A stretch of 64,000 bases of DNA from contig JBALVX010000001.1 in the NCBI GenBank assembly GCA_036961295.1, forward strand, positions 1,853,469 through 1,917,468, written 5' to 3'. The position numbers were made by a program, and so were the translations under genes. The stretch comes from JAGPUQ01 sp036961295. GTDB taxonomy: Bacteria; Pseudomonadota; Gammaproteobacteria; Pseudomonadales; Porticoccaceae. Shown here in pieces: positions 35,115-43,533 of the stretch; positions within the stretch are counted from its first letter, which is position 1, and each line of letters begins with the position of its first letter. Under the pieces are notes generated by a model. The model was given only the letters and a program-made list of their open reading frames with translations. It was not told the origin of the DNA and ran no database searches.

Positions 35115-36509
35115 TTATTTTAGGTTAACGGCCAGTAAGTCTTCCGCGGGTTGTTCGCAGGACAGTTTTGCGCCTAGCAAAGTCTCGATAGGTTCGAGTA
35201 GAAAAGCATCGTCTTCACAGGCAAAACTAATGGAAGTTCCGGTTTTTCCCGCGCGACCTGTGCGTCCGATGCGATGCACGTAATCTTCCGGCTCTTCCGG
35301 TAGGGTGTAGTTAATCACGTGGCTAATGCCATCGATATGAATACCGCGCCCCGCAACGTCGGTGGCAACCAGAACTTGAATATTTCCATTTTTAAAATCG
35401 TCGAGGGTACGAATGCGTTTGTTCTGAGGGATCTCCCCAGATAACAAGCCCACTTTAAATCCCGCACGCGCCAGATTCTCCTGCAGTTTGCGACACTGGT
35501 CGCGACGATTGGCAAACACGATAACGCTTTCCACTTCATCGCTGCGTAAAATATTGCGCAACAAATTAAATTTATTGCGCTTTTCAGTAATAAATACTTT
35601 TTGGTCAACGGAGTCCGAGGCCACACTGTCTGGCTCGATTTCCACAAAGGAGGGTTTTTCCGTCCACTGTTCCGACAGTCGCATCACGGCTTCAGTAAAG
35701 GTCGCGGAAAACAACAACGTCTGTCTATGTTTACCCTTCTGGGGGGTCAAACGAATTACGTTGCGCACCTGGGGGATAAAACCCATGTCGAGCATACGAT
35801 CCGCTTCATCGATCACCAGTATTTCAGCCTGATCGAGGTAGACATAGCGACTGGTGCAAAAATCCAGCAAGCGTCCGGGAGTAGCCACCAAAATATCGCA
35901 GTGGCGATCGTGCAAATGTTGGCGCTGCTTGTCGTAGTCCATGCCGCCGACCAGAGTGTGTACGTTCAGTTCGGTGTGTTTACACAGAGCCTTGGCGTCT
36001 TCGGCAATTTGCATAACCAGCTCGCGGGTGGGGGCGATAATCAATGACCGCGCTTCACCGGCATAGCGTTCGCCCGCTACCGGGTTTTTAAGCAGATCTT
36101 CAATAATGGTGATCAAAAATGCGGCGGTTTTGCCGGTGCCGGTTTGAGCCTTGCCAACCACGTCGTGGCCACGGAGCGCGATGGGTAGCGAACGCGCCTG
36201 AATCGGCGAGCAATATTGAAAGCCAAGATCGGCGATGGCATGCATCACCGACAAGGGCAAACCCAGGTCGTGAAAGCGCACTTTGTCCGCCTCTGGCTCT
36301 ACCTTGAATTGATCGAGACTCCAGGCGGAGCCTGAGGCATTGCTACGCCTGCCGCGATTACGGCGGCGAGGCTTTTTCTCGGTGGCTGTGGATTGGTCTG
36401 GCTGCGCTTGATCTGACTGGACTTGATCTGGCTGCGCCGCTGCTGACTGCGCTTGATCTGACTGAGTCGGTTCTGCCTGGGCTTGATTTTCTTGCTGCGT
36501 TTGATTCAT
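35115..36509 (-). CDS. rhlB: DEAD-box RNA helicase, RhlB type
   Basis: All helicase motifs are intact: the Q motif near FQYCSPIQ, motif I AQTGTGKTAAF, motif II VIDEADRMLDMGF, motif III SATF and motif VI HRIGRTGRAG. RhlB unwinds structured RNA, commonly with RNase E. The N terminus before the helicase core is a Gln/Asp-rich pentapeptide repeat region followed by a basic patch (KKPRRRNRGRR). I place the start at ATG 36509; a TTG at 36533 is in frame, and neither has a strong ribosome site. Confidence 0.92.
   Translation of the reverse strand: MNQTQQENQAQAEPTQSDQAQSAAAQPDQVQSDQAQPDQSTATEKKPRRRNRGRRSNASGSAWSLDQFKVEPEADKVRFHDLGLPLSVMHAIADLGFQYCSPIQARSLPIALRGHDVVGKAQTGTGKTAAFLITIIEDLLKNPVAGERYAGEARSLIIAPTRELVMQIAEDAKALCKHTELNVHTLVGGMDYDKQRQHLHDRHCDILVATPGRLLDFCTSRYVYLDQAEILVIDEADRMLDMGFIPQVRNVIRLTPQKGKHRQTLLFSATFTEAVMRLSEQWTEKPSFVEIEPDSVASDSVDQKVFITEKRNKFNLLRNILRSDEVESVIVFANRRDQCRKLQENLARAGFKVGLLSGEIPQNKRIRTLDDFKNGNIQVLVATDVAGRGIHIDGISHVINYTLPEEPEDYVHRIGRTGRAGKTGTSISFACEDDAFLLEPIETLLGAKLSCEQPAEDLLAVNLK
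36387..36506 (-). repeat. 15-bp tandem repeat x8 coding for xxQxQ pentapeptides
   Basis: Residues 2-41 of the helicase read as eight pentapeptides of the type SDQAQ/PDQVQ/ENQAQ. The 15-bp units keep the frame. This makes a disordered, glutamine-rich N-terminal arm. Confidence 0.85.
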
Positions 36510-36614
36510 AGATGAGTACTGTGCTGCTCTCAATGGAGTTGGTCAAAAAACCGCCATTGTAGCACGACCCGGCTCCACCTACAGTGCTCCGATAAGCTCT
36601 AAAGTAAGAGTCCA

Positions 36615-37283
36615 TCAACCGCCGCTAGCATTGCCGCCAGCCCAGCGCGACAACCAATAATCGAGGCTAAAGAAACGTCCGCCGCCGGTAAAAAATAGGC
36701 TCAGCAACATGACAAAGTAAGTGGCGGCAAACTCGATGCCATTATTCAACACCACAAAACTACCCTTTTCCGTCAACCAGGAGTAGTTGCCGTGCTGCTT
36801 TAACAGGCTCTTCACGGCACTTACTCGCTTGCCGACTTCGACACTGTTTTCAAGACTGGCCTGAGCCGCAGGAATACCGGCCATCGCCACCACTTTGGCA
36901 GCACTAGTGTCGGGGTCACCCGGGGCAATAGCAAACCAGCCATGCTCCCAGTGCACTGCGCCCGCCGCTACGGCCATAGACACCATCAGCGGCACGGCCA
37001 TCCAGCGCACCGCAAAGCCAACTAACAAGGCCAAACCGCCGACTAATTCCGACGCTGCCGCCAAAAACACCATCACCGCCGGCGCGGGTAAACCCAGACC
37101 CCAATCCGGATTACCAAACCAGGACACCATATCTTCAAAATTGAGAAATTTATGCAGACCCGCAGCCACCATTACCGGCGCAAGAATCAGACGAAACAGC
37201 AATGGCGGAATACCATCGAGATATTTAAGACGGTCAAAAATACCCTTGTGTAGCGTTTGGTACAGAGTGATTACTGAGGCCAT
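36615..37283 (-). CDS. DoxX-family membrane protein
   Basis: This is a 222-residue protein with the DoxX pattern: a first helix PPLLFRLILAPVMVAAGLHKF, then a GLGLPAP loop and three further helices. An extra periplasmic-type loop (about residues 115-170, containing a GKRVSAVK segment) separates the third and fourth helices. DoxX proteins are small quinone-associated or thiosulfate-linked membrane proteins with varied roles. ATG 37283 has an AAGGGA site six bases upstream and is preferred over a TTG two codons earlier. Confidence 0.8.
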   Translation of the reverse strand: MASVITLYQTLHKGIFDRLKYLDGIPPLLFRLILAPVMVAAGLHKFLNFEDMVSWFGNPDWGLGLPAPAVMVFLAAASELVGGLALLVGFAVRWMAVPLMVSMAVAAGAVHWEHGWFAIAPGDPDTSAAKVVAMAGIPAAQASLENSVEVGKRVSAVKSLLKQHGNYSWLTEKGSFVVLNNGIEFAATYFVMLLSLFFTGGGRFFSLDYWLSRWAGGNASGG

Positions 37284-37439
37284 GATCAATCCCTTGTAGT
37301 GATAAAGCTCGTTTATTGCAGGTCTTATTTATTAAGAACTTCAAATTTGGAGAACATCTATCGGAAATAATTCCCTGCTTCAGGTCTATCTAACTTACCC
37401 AGCCCATACTTTTGACACCCTTAGTTACAAAATCCTTAC

Positions 37440-38957
37440 TCACACAGCAATAGGGGCACCCTGGCTCCCTACCCGGGCGTAATAGGAATCGAGGGCCTCC
37501 GACCGCCCCGGCCCAATCACCATGTGAGCGTGGGAGCGATTTAACTGACCGGGTTCATCGACCCCACAGCTGTGGGCAATGACGGTGACTTCCTCCACCA
37601 TATTAGCCACGTAGTGGGCAACGCGCGCCGCCTTATTGCCGACATCAAGCCCTTTTTGCAACTCCGGATCCTGTGTGGCAACACCGGTGGGACAGGTATT
37701 TTTATTGCATTGCATCGCCTGAATACAACCCAGCGCAAACATAAAGCCGCGGGCGGACACCACAAAATCAGCGCCCACACACAGGCCCCACGCCACGTCC
37801 ACCGGGGTAATTAATTTGCCCGCTACGATGACGCGAATACGCTCTCGCAAACCGTATTCCGCCAACTTATCGATTACGCCGGGTAGGCTTTCGCGAATGG
37901 TCAGCCCAGCGTGATCCATCAAACTTTGTGGCGCAGCACCGGTACCGCCATCGCCACTGTCGATGGTCATAAAGTCGGGGGCATGCTCTATACCGCGCCG
38001 TAGAATGGCCTCAAATAGTTGTTCGAAAAAGCGCAGACCACCCACCACCAGTTTAAAGCCGACCGGCTTGCCGGTCAGTTGGCGAATATGAGTAATGCGA
38101 TCCAGCAGATTCTCGACGTTGCGAATATCAGGATGGCCATTGGGACTAATCGACGCCTGACCGGCGGGAATGCCGCGAATGAGTGCGATTTCCTCACTCA
38201 CTTTTACTCCCGGCAGGATGCCGCCTTTACCGGGCTTGGCTCCCTGGCTAAGTTTGATTTCGATCATTTTCACTTGCTCGTGGGCAGCGATGTCAAGCAT
38301 TTTGGCGTCGCTCCAGTTACCCGCGTCGTCGCGCACGCCGTAGTTGGCGGTGCCAATCTGAAACACCAGATCGCAACCACCGGACAGGTGGTAGGGAGAC
38401 AAGCCACCTTCGCCGGTATTAAGCCAGCTCCCCGCCGTCGCGCAACCCTCGGACAGCGCGCGCACCGCAGCTTCGGAAATAGCCCCAAAGCTCATCGCCG
38501 ATACGTTGAAAAAAGACCGTGCCGAGTAAGGCGAACGGCAGTGTGGGCCGATAACAATAGATTCCACAGGACGCCTATGTGTGTCTAGCGAGGGGAAGGG
38601 GTGGGGTACAAATAAAATCGTACCCGGCGCGGCTGCATTTGCCGTGGAGCCAAAAGCCACGGTGTTATTGGTGTTTTTCGCCGCCCGGTACACCCACGAG
38701 CGCTGCGCCCGATTAAAGGGCATTTCTTCGCGATCCATGGCGAAAAAATACTGGCGGAAAAACTCGCCCAGATGTTCAAAAAAATAACGAAAGCGACCAA
38801 TCACCGGGTAATTACGGCGAATGGTATGCCCCTTTTGACGCACATCCACCACGTACATCCAGGCCACCGCCACCGCGCCAATCACCAGTAGCGCTAAAAT
38901 AGCGACGGCAAAAATCTGCAACAGAAGTATCCAGAAAGAAAAATCAGCTTGTTCCAT
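37440..38957 (-). CDS. FMN-binding glutamate synthase-like protein, membrane-anchored
   Basis: This 505-residue protein has one N-terminal membrane helix (about residues 10-34) followed by the FMN-binding TIM barrel of the glutamate synthase large subunit. GEGGLSPYH, MIEIKLSQGAKPGKGG and DSGDGGTGAAPQSL are visible, and the cysteines in CIQAMQCNKNTC are placed as in the [3Fe-4S] site of GltB. It lacks the amidotransferase and GltB C-terminal domains. Such stand-alone proteins are widespread; their physiological reaction is not established. It diverges from the MATE exporter gene across a 17-bp repeat array. Confidence 0.88.
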   Translation of the reverse strand: MEQADFSFWILLLQIFAVAILALLVIGAVAVAWMYVVDVRQKGHTIRRNYPVIGRFRYFFEHLGEFFRQYFFAMDREEMPFNRAQRSWVYRAAKNTNNTVAFGSTANAAAPGTILFVPHPFPSLDTHRRPVESIVIGPHCRSPYSARSFFNVSAMSFGAISEAAVRALSEGCATAGSWLNTGEGGLSPYHLSGGCDLVFQIGTANYGVRDDAGNWSDAKMLDIAAHEQVKMIEIKLSQGAKPGKGGILPGVKVSEEIALIRGIPAGQASISPNGHPDIRNVENLLDRITHIRQLTGKPVGFKLVVGGLRFFEQLFEAILRRGIEHAPDFMTIDSGDGGTGAAPQSLMDHAGLTIRESLPGVIDKLAEYGLRERIRVIVAGKLITPVDVAWGLCVGADFVVSARGFMFALGCIQAMQCNKNTCPTGVATQDPELQKGLDVGNKAARVAHYVANMVEEVTVIAHSCGVDEPGQLNRSHAHMVIGPGRSEALDSYYARVGSQGAPIAV

Positions 38958-39030
38958 CGCAACCCTCGCTTACTTAACTTGCAAATAAAAACGCTATCGA
39001 CGCGTAAAATAATTCAAAATGGCCCACTTT

Positions 39031-39144
39031 GACAGAGGCAGCTTAACAGAGACATTGATTTGACAGAGACATCGACTTGACTGAGACATCAACTTGAAAG
39101 AGATATCTACTTAACAGAGATATCGACTTAACAGAGACACCGAC
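39031..39144. repeat. 17-bp degenerate tandem repeat, about 6.5 copies
   Basis: Five full 17-bp units run contiguously from 39045 to 39129, close to AACAGAGATATCGACTT, with a partial unit on each side. The array ends six bases before the MATE start, so the promoter and ribosome site of that gene must lie in or before it. Confidence 0.9.
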
Positions 39145-39150
39145 GACTTA

Positions 39151-40578
39151 ATGACTGACTACGTAACAACCGACACCCCTGCCTACCGCATTCGCCGTAT
39201 CGCCAGCCTTGCCCTGCCCATTACGGTGGGCCAACTGGCTATTATCGGTATGAGTGTCACCGATATTATCGTCGCCGGGCGGGTCAGCACCGACGACCTC
39301 GCGGCCGTCTCCCTCGGCAGCGCCATCTTTAACCTCTCCATTATGCTGGTGATTGGCATCATGCTCGGCAACGGCCCGCTTATTGGCCAGTTGTACGGCG
39401 CGGGCGATGTTTCCGGGATGCGCCGACAGTTTCAGGGCGCATTAAAGCTGGCCGCGCCACTGGGCGTTCTCGCCGCGCTCTGTATTGCGCTGGGTATGCT
39501 AATCCTGCCCTCTCTCGACACCAGCCATGCGGTCCGCGACCTTACCCTGGCTTATCTATTGCCTATGTTAGGTACTGCTTTTTTGCTGCCTTATATGATG
39601 GCCTTTCGCACCAGCTTCGAAAGCATCGGCCACGCTCGGGTCGCCATGGTGTTTAACGCCTTCGGTTTTTTGCTCAACATCCCCCTCGATCTAGCCCTGG
39701 TGTTCGGCTGGTGGAAACTTCCCGCCCTCGGCGCGACAGGCTGTGGCTGGGCAACCTTACTGGTATCGATTTTTATTGTCGTCAGCTCGTACCTCTACAC
39801 CCGTCTATCCACTACCTTAGCGGTTTTTCATCTGCTGTTACGAGACCAGCAAATATTCTGGAGAGACTGTTGTGAAACCTTAAAAGTTGGCCTGCCTATT
39901 GGTGGCGCGATTTTGGCCGAAGGTGGATTTTTTCTGATCATCCCACTGTTTATCGCCCATCTGGGCGCCACCGTGGTCAGCGGTCATTCCATCGCCATCT
40001 CAGTGGACTGGATGATGTTTATGGTTCCCATGGGCATCTCCCAGGCGATTGCTGTATTAGTCGCTCACCAGATGGGGCAACGAGCCGCAACAGGTGCGCG
40101 CGACATCGCCTCCACCGGCATCGCATTCGCCGCTGCCATTGCGCTGCTACAAGCCCTCGTGGTGATTATTTTCCGCGAACAGATCAGCGCGTGGTTCAGT
40201 CCAGATCAAGCGGTGCGCGATCTCGCCGCACTATTATTGGTCTACGCAGCCGCTTTCCGGGTGTTTGATGCCATTAATGTTTGTGGTAACGGCGCGTTGC
40301 GCGGTTATAAAGACACCCGTATTACCGTCATTCTCGCCGTCATTGCCTATTGGATACTGGGCTTTCCGCTCTCCTATTCCCTTGCACTCACTAATTTTTG
40401 GGGGCCGATGCGGGGGGTCGAGGGCTTCTGGATCGGCATGATCATCACGCTCATTATTATTTCGATACTCACCACTTTGCGGGTGCGATTCACCGCCCGA
40501 CGCACCATTGCCTCGGCGGTGCGGCAAGTCGAAGAGCTTAAACCGCCCGCTTGGCACACCGGGCATGGTTCGCTATGA
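39151..40578 (+). CDS. MATE-family multidrug exporter
   Basis: This 475-residue protein has about twelve helices and the internal two-fold pattern of NorM-type MATE exporters, which expel cationic drugs in exchange for sodium or protons. The N-terminal half begins RIASLALPITVGQLAIIGMSVTDIIVAGR. No obvious ribosome site precedes ATG 39151, because the upstream 114 bp are a tandem array. The PilZ gene follows by 9 bp and may be cotranscribed. Confidence 0.92.
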   Translation: MTDYVTTDTPAYRIRRIASLALPITVGQLAIIGMSVTDIIVAGRVSTDDLAAVSLGSAIFNLSIMLVIGIMLGNGPLIGQLYGAGDVSGMRRQFQGALKLAAPLGVLAALCIALGMLILPSLDTSHAVRDLTLAYLLPMLGTAFLLPYMMAFRTSFESIGHARVAMVFNAFGFLLNIPLDLALVFGWWKLPALGATGCGWATLLVSIFIVVSSYLYTRLSTTLAVFHLLLRDQQIFWRDCCETLKVGLPIGGAILAEGGFFLIIPLFIAHLGATVVSGHSIAISVDWMMFMVPMGISQAIAVLVAHQMGQRAATGARDIASTGIAFAAAIALLQALVVIIFREQISAWFSPDQAVRDLAALLLVYAAAFRVFDAINVCGNGALRGYKDTRITVILAVIAYWILGFPLSYSLALTNFWGPMRGVEGFWIGMIITLIIISILTTLRVRFTARRTIASAVRQVEELKPPAWHTGHGSL

Positions 40579-40587
40579 TCTATACCT

Positions 40588-40968
40588 ATGAACGGAGCAG
40601 CATTAGCAGAGAACGTGGAAACCTATAAACGCCAGTCTCGACGTGCCCACTTTGGTGCCTTAGCTAAAGTGTACGACTACACATCGAAATCTGAAATCGG
40701 CTATCTCGGTGACATTTCTACTCGTGGGTTTATGCTGTTTACTAATCGAGCGCTTCCCGATGGCGGTCGTCGTCTGGTGGTGATTCACCTGCCCCGCCCG
40801 GGCAAAGAAGACATTATCGTGCATGCCGGTATTCGAATTAGCTGGCAACAGCAGGAAGAAGACGACCCCAGGCAATATTGCGCCGGCTGCAAAATCATTG
40901 CGCTGTCACCGAAAGATCGCTTAGAGCTGCTTAAAGCCGCTAAAGCATTTGGGATTTCTACCGCCTAA
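40588..40968 (+). CDS. PilZ-domain c-di-GMP-binding protein
   Basis: This is a single-domain PilZ protein of 126 residues. The two c-di-GMP-binding motifs are recognisable: an RRxxR-like KRQSRRAHF near residue 16 and DISTRG (the DxSxxG motif) near residue 42. Such proteins transmit c-di-GMP levels to motility or surface functions. It follows the MATE gene closely. Its stop codon is the first element of a 13-bp tandem repeat array. Confidence 0.85.
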   Translation: MNGAALAENVETYKRQSRRAHFGALAKVYDYTSKSEIGYLGDISTRGFMLFTNRALPDGGRRLVVIHLPRPGKEDIIVHAGIRISWQQQEEDDPRQYCAGCKIIALSPKDRLELLKAAKAFGISTA

Positions 40969-41041
40969 TGTACTCAGCTAATGCACTCATTTAAGGCACT
41001 TACCTAAGCCAGTCAGTTAAGGCGCTCGTCTAAGCCACTTC
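40964..41041. repeat. 13-bp tandem repeat x6 starting at the PilZ stop
   Basis: Six contiguous 13-bp units, close to CCTAAGGCACTCA, begin with the unit that contains the PilZ TAA stop. Each copy carries TAA, and because 13 is not a multiple of three the array places stop codons in all three frames. Confidence 0.9.
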
Positions 41042-41083
41042 CCACCCTGCTTTACCCATCGCTACTGCCGCACCGTTATCCTC

Positions 41084-41111
41084 ATACGGTTATTGCCATA
41101 CAGCTATTGCC
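41084..41111. repeat. 14-bp tandem duplication
   Basis: ATACGGTTATTGCC is followed at once by ATACAGCTATTGCC, in the same spacer as the 13-bp array. Confidence 0.75.
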
Positions 41112-41212
41112 ATTTACTTGATCCAGGTTCCTCGCATTATTTCTGCTTGTTTAGTAAATTGTTGTCTATTGCTTAAAGCTACCGTACTTCAAACTAGGAG
41201 CCGTGACTCATA

Positions 41213-41890
41213 ATGCTTAAACCCTCGATAATTTTTATGCTCCCCATGATTGCGGCTGACGGGGCCGCTGCTGACGAGGCCGCCGCAATAAACCAGCCAT
41301 CGAGATCCCGGGCTGCACGCCTGAGCTTTATCTTAATGTTAATGTTGCTGTTATCGACACTGCTCGGCGCATGCAGCAGCGCACTACCCAGAACCGAAGA
41401 CACCACGCGTTCACGCTGGAACCATTTCGAGGATGCCCTGGCCGACTACAACAAGATCATTCCCCAGCAAACCACAACTGAAGAACTTAAAGCCCTAGGT
41501 TACGATCCCTACACCCAACCCAATATTAGAATTCTTTCCTACCTGGAAGTTACCCAACGCTTTATGCCCAATCAGTCCATTACCCTGGACGATCTCGATC
41601 CCGGCATCAGCGACTGCGTGCGCGCTAAAAACAAATGCATGGCTTACGAGGCCCACCCGCAAAGAATCAAAAGCAAACGAGTCGGCAACGCGTTTCTCGA
41701 TGTACTGACGTTTAAGCGCAGAACAATAGAGACCGGCTGGTCGTTCGACGCCTTAATTGTGATTAATGACGGCATCGTGGTTTACAAAGTCTGGAGTGGA
41801 CAACCCATCGTCAGCGGAGAAAAAGTTCGCAAAAACCCCTTGGGCCCTCTGCAGGGTATTGACGGCTCTGCTATTCGAAATGCGCTATAA
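41213..41890 (+). CDS. conserved lipoprotein of unknown function
   Basis: A hydrophobic stretch ends in LSTLLGAC, a good lipobox, so this is an outer- or inner-membrane lipoprotein. The soluble part has RSRWNHFEDAL, a GYDPYTQPNIRILSYLEV segment, two nearby cysteines (SDCVRAKNKC) and a conserved VYKVWSGQP-NPLGPLQG end. I recognise this pattern as an uncharacterised proteobacterial lipoprotein family. The start at 41213 gives a leader of about 50 residues before the lipobox, unusually long. The only in-frame ATGs after MIAADG lie within the hydrophobic core, so the true start is uncertain. Confidence 0.75.
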   Translation: MLKPSIIFMLPMIAADGAAADEAAAINQPSRSRAARLSFILMLMLLLSTLLGACSSALPRTEDTTRSRWNHFEDALADYNKIIPQQTTTEELKALGYDPYTQPNIRILSYLEVTQRFMPNQSITLDDLDPGISDCVRAKNKCMAYEAHPQRIKSKRVGNAFLDVLTFKRRTIETGWSFDALIVINDGIVVYKVWSGQPIVSGEKVRKNPLGPLQGIDGSAIRNAL

Positions 41891-41917
41891 AACTGGCCTG
41901 AAACGATATTGTCGCTA

Positions 41918-42937
41918 TTAAGCCGACTTAATGATTGCCATTTGTTTACTTACCACCTCTGTGGGAAGAGAATTTTCAAGGGTAATGCGGCTCACCAGAT
42001 TTCCATAGCGCGTTTTTATTTTTTCCGCTACGTCTAAAGGCTCACCCACCACCGCAAAAGTCTCCAACACTTCGTCGCTGATCAACTCCGGCATTTTGTC
42101 CCAGGCGTTATTTTTTGACAGATGATTTAACTTTGGCTGTAAATCCTGCCAATCGTGGCATGCCAGCACCGGCTTGTAAGCCGGGGTCGAACCGTAAAAC
42201 GCGATACGATACCGGGCCTGAGCTTTAGCGGCTTCAAATGCTGCTTCAGTTTCGCCAGTAACGACGAAAGGCGGAAAGGAAATTTCGAAGTCACTCGCCG
42301 ATTTACCCGCTTCATCAAGAGTCGTGTTAATACTGGGAACAATGTGCTCCTCAATATATTTTTGCGTCGCGAAGCTGTGAACAATTAGGCCGTCGGCCTC
42401 TCGGGCTGCGGTTTTAATCATCAACGGGCCAACCGCTGCCATCACCACTTTGGGGCGACCGTATTCAATATTTTTTGGCGTAAAATCCGGCGTCATCAAG
42501 GTGTGGCGATAATATTCACCGCGAAAATTCAACGGGGCGTCGTCATACCAACAATCCCAAATGGCGTGGAGCGCACGAATAAACTCGCTCATCTGTTTCG
42601 CCGGGCCGTGCCAGGGCATACCGAAGCGTTTTTTAATATGAGCCTGAATTTGCGAACCCAAACCCAGGGTAAAACGTCCTTTCGAAAAGGCATTAATATC
42701 GTGGGCGCTGTAGGCGGTGGTCATCGGGTTGCGAGCAAAGGCTACCGCAATCCCCGTGCGCAGCTCCACATTATTGGTGGCGTCGGCGCCCATACCCATT
42801 ATTAAAAATGGATCGTTTTGTATTTCGGCGGTGACGACGCCGTCAAAACCCTGGCTTTCAAAGCGTTTAAAGCGGCTTTTAATGTCATCGATTTCATCTA
42901 AGCGATCCGAAAAACTAAAACAGCTGTCGATTTTCAT
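41918..42937 (-). CDS. luciferase-like (LLM) flavin/F420-type oxidoreductase, TIGR03617-like
   Basis: This 339-residue protein has the luciferase-like monooxygenase TIM barrel: the N-terminal FKRFESQGFDGVVTAEI, the RFTLGLGSQI strand and the GPLMIKTAAREADGLIVHSF cofactor segment. The closest pattern I recognise is the TIGR03617 group, annotated as F420-dependent. No F420 biosynthesis gene is visible, and a flavin cofactor is equally possible. It is a single gene convergent with the lipoprotein gene. Confidence 0.8.
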   Translation of the reverse strand: MKIDSCFSFSDRLDEIDDIKSRFKRFESQGFDGVVTAEIQNDPFLIMGMGADATNNVELRTGIAVAFARNPMTTAYSAHDINAFSKGRFTLGLGSQIQAHIKKRFGMPWHGPAKQMSEFIRALHAIWDCWYDDAPLNFRGEYYRHTLMTPDFTPKNIEYGRPKVVMAAVGPLMIKTAAREADGLIVHSFATQKYIEEHIVPSINTTLDEAGKSASDFEISFPPFVVTGETEAAFEAAKAQARYRIAFYGSTPAYKPVLACHDWQDLQPKLNHLSKNNAWDKMPELISDEVLETFAVVGEPLDVAEKIKTRYGNLVSRITLENSLPTEVVSKQMAIIKSA

Positions 42938-42997
42938 TGTTATTCATTCCTACTGAAAACTCACGGTACGCACCCGGCAAACGTCAAACCCGGGCAC

Positions 42998-43038
42998 CTT
43001 TTTTAAACTCGGCGCATCTTTTTTTAAACTCGGCGCAC
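42998..43038. repeat. 20-21 bp tandem duplication including the ydcZ-type gene stop
   Basis: Read on the minus strand, the unit TGCGCCGAGTTTAAAAAA, which encodes the last residues RRV and the stop, is repeated immediately downstream. The second copy is a non-coding echo of the gene end. Confidence 0.85.
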
Positions 43039-43482
43039 CGCTAAAAAAACACCCACCGCCATCAATACCAGGCCCGAGAAGCGCTGAATAGAGATCGGGT
43101 GGTGCATCGCACCCATTAAACGGTAGTGATCAATAATCGCCATCGAGATTATCTGGCCTAGTAATACAAACGCCACGGCATTACCCACCCCAAATTTCGG
43201 CGCGATCCAGGTAATGCTCAACACATAGAACACCACAAAAAAACCACCTAGATAAAAATGAATCGGCACGCTATTGGAGAACGGTGCTTTTGGCACACCC
43301 TGAAAAACCAGTAACGACGCTACCGCTGCAACAATCGCGACGACAAACAGCACCGTGGATGCGAGCATTGGGTTTTCCAGCCTTGCTCCCAGCCCGGCAT
43401 TGAGCGTTGCCATAACGGGTATCCCGAGACCCGCGACTAACATAACAAGGGCATAGAAGATGGGGTGATTGATATTGCTCAT
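43024..43482 (-). CDS. YdcZ-type (DUF606) DMT-superfamily transporter
   Basis: This 152-residue protein has about five hydrophobic helices with the DUF606 pattern (ATLNAGLGARLENPMLAS near the N terminus). These half-size drug/metabolite transporters have no established substrate. It is 51 bp downstream of the tautomerase gene on the same strand. The sequence of its last codons and stop is tandemly duplicated. Confidence 0.85.
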   Translation of the reverse strand: MSNINHPIFYALVMLVAGLGIPVMATLNAGLGARLENPMLASTVLFVVAIVAAVASLLVFQGVPKAPFSNSVPIHFYLGGFFVVFYVLSITWIAPKFGVGNAVAFVLLGQIISMAIIDHYRLMGAMHHPISIQRFSGLVLMAVGVFLAVRRV

Positions 43483-43533
43483 TGTGGTATCCCTATAAAT
43501 TTAAAAAGGAAATTACTTGCTCCTGATCTTGAG

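Noticed and set aside
38019..38588. 189-residue plus-strand frame
   Set aside because: It is antisense to the glutamate synthase-like gene with no family signature.
39031..39144. iteron-type replication origin
   Set aside because: Units are degenerate, there is no DnaA box cluster or rep gene, and many other arrays with unrelated units occur in the window.
40964..41041. CRISPR-like array
   Set aside because: Units are directly contiguous at 13 bp with no spacers and no cas genes nearby.
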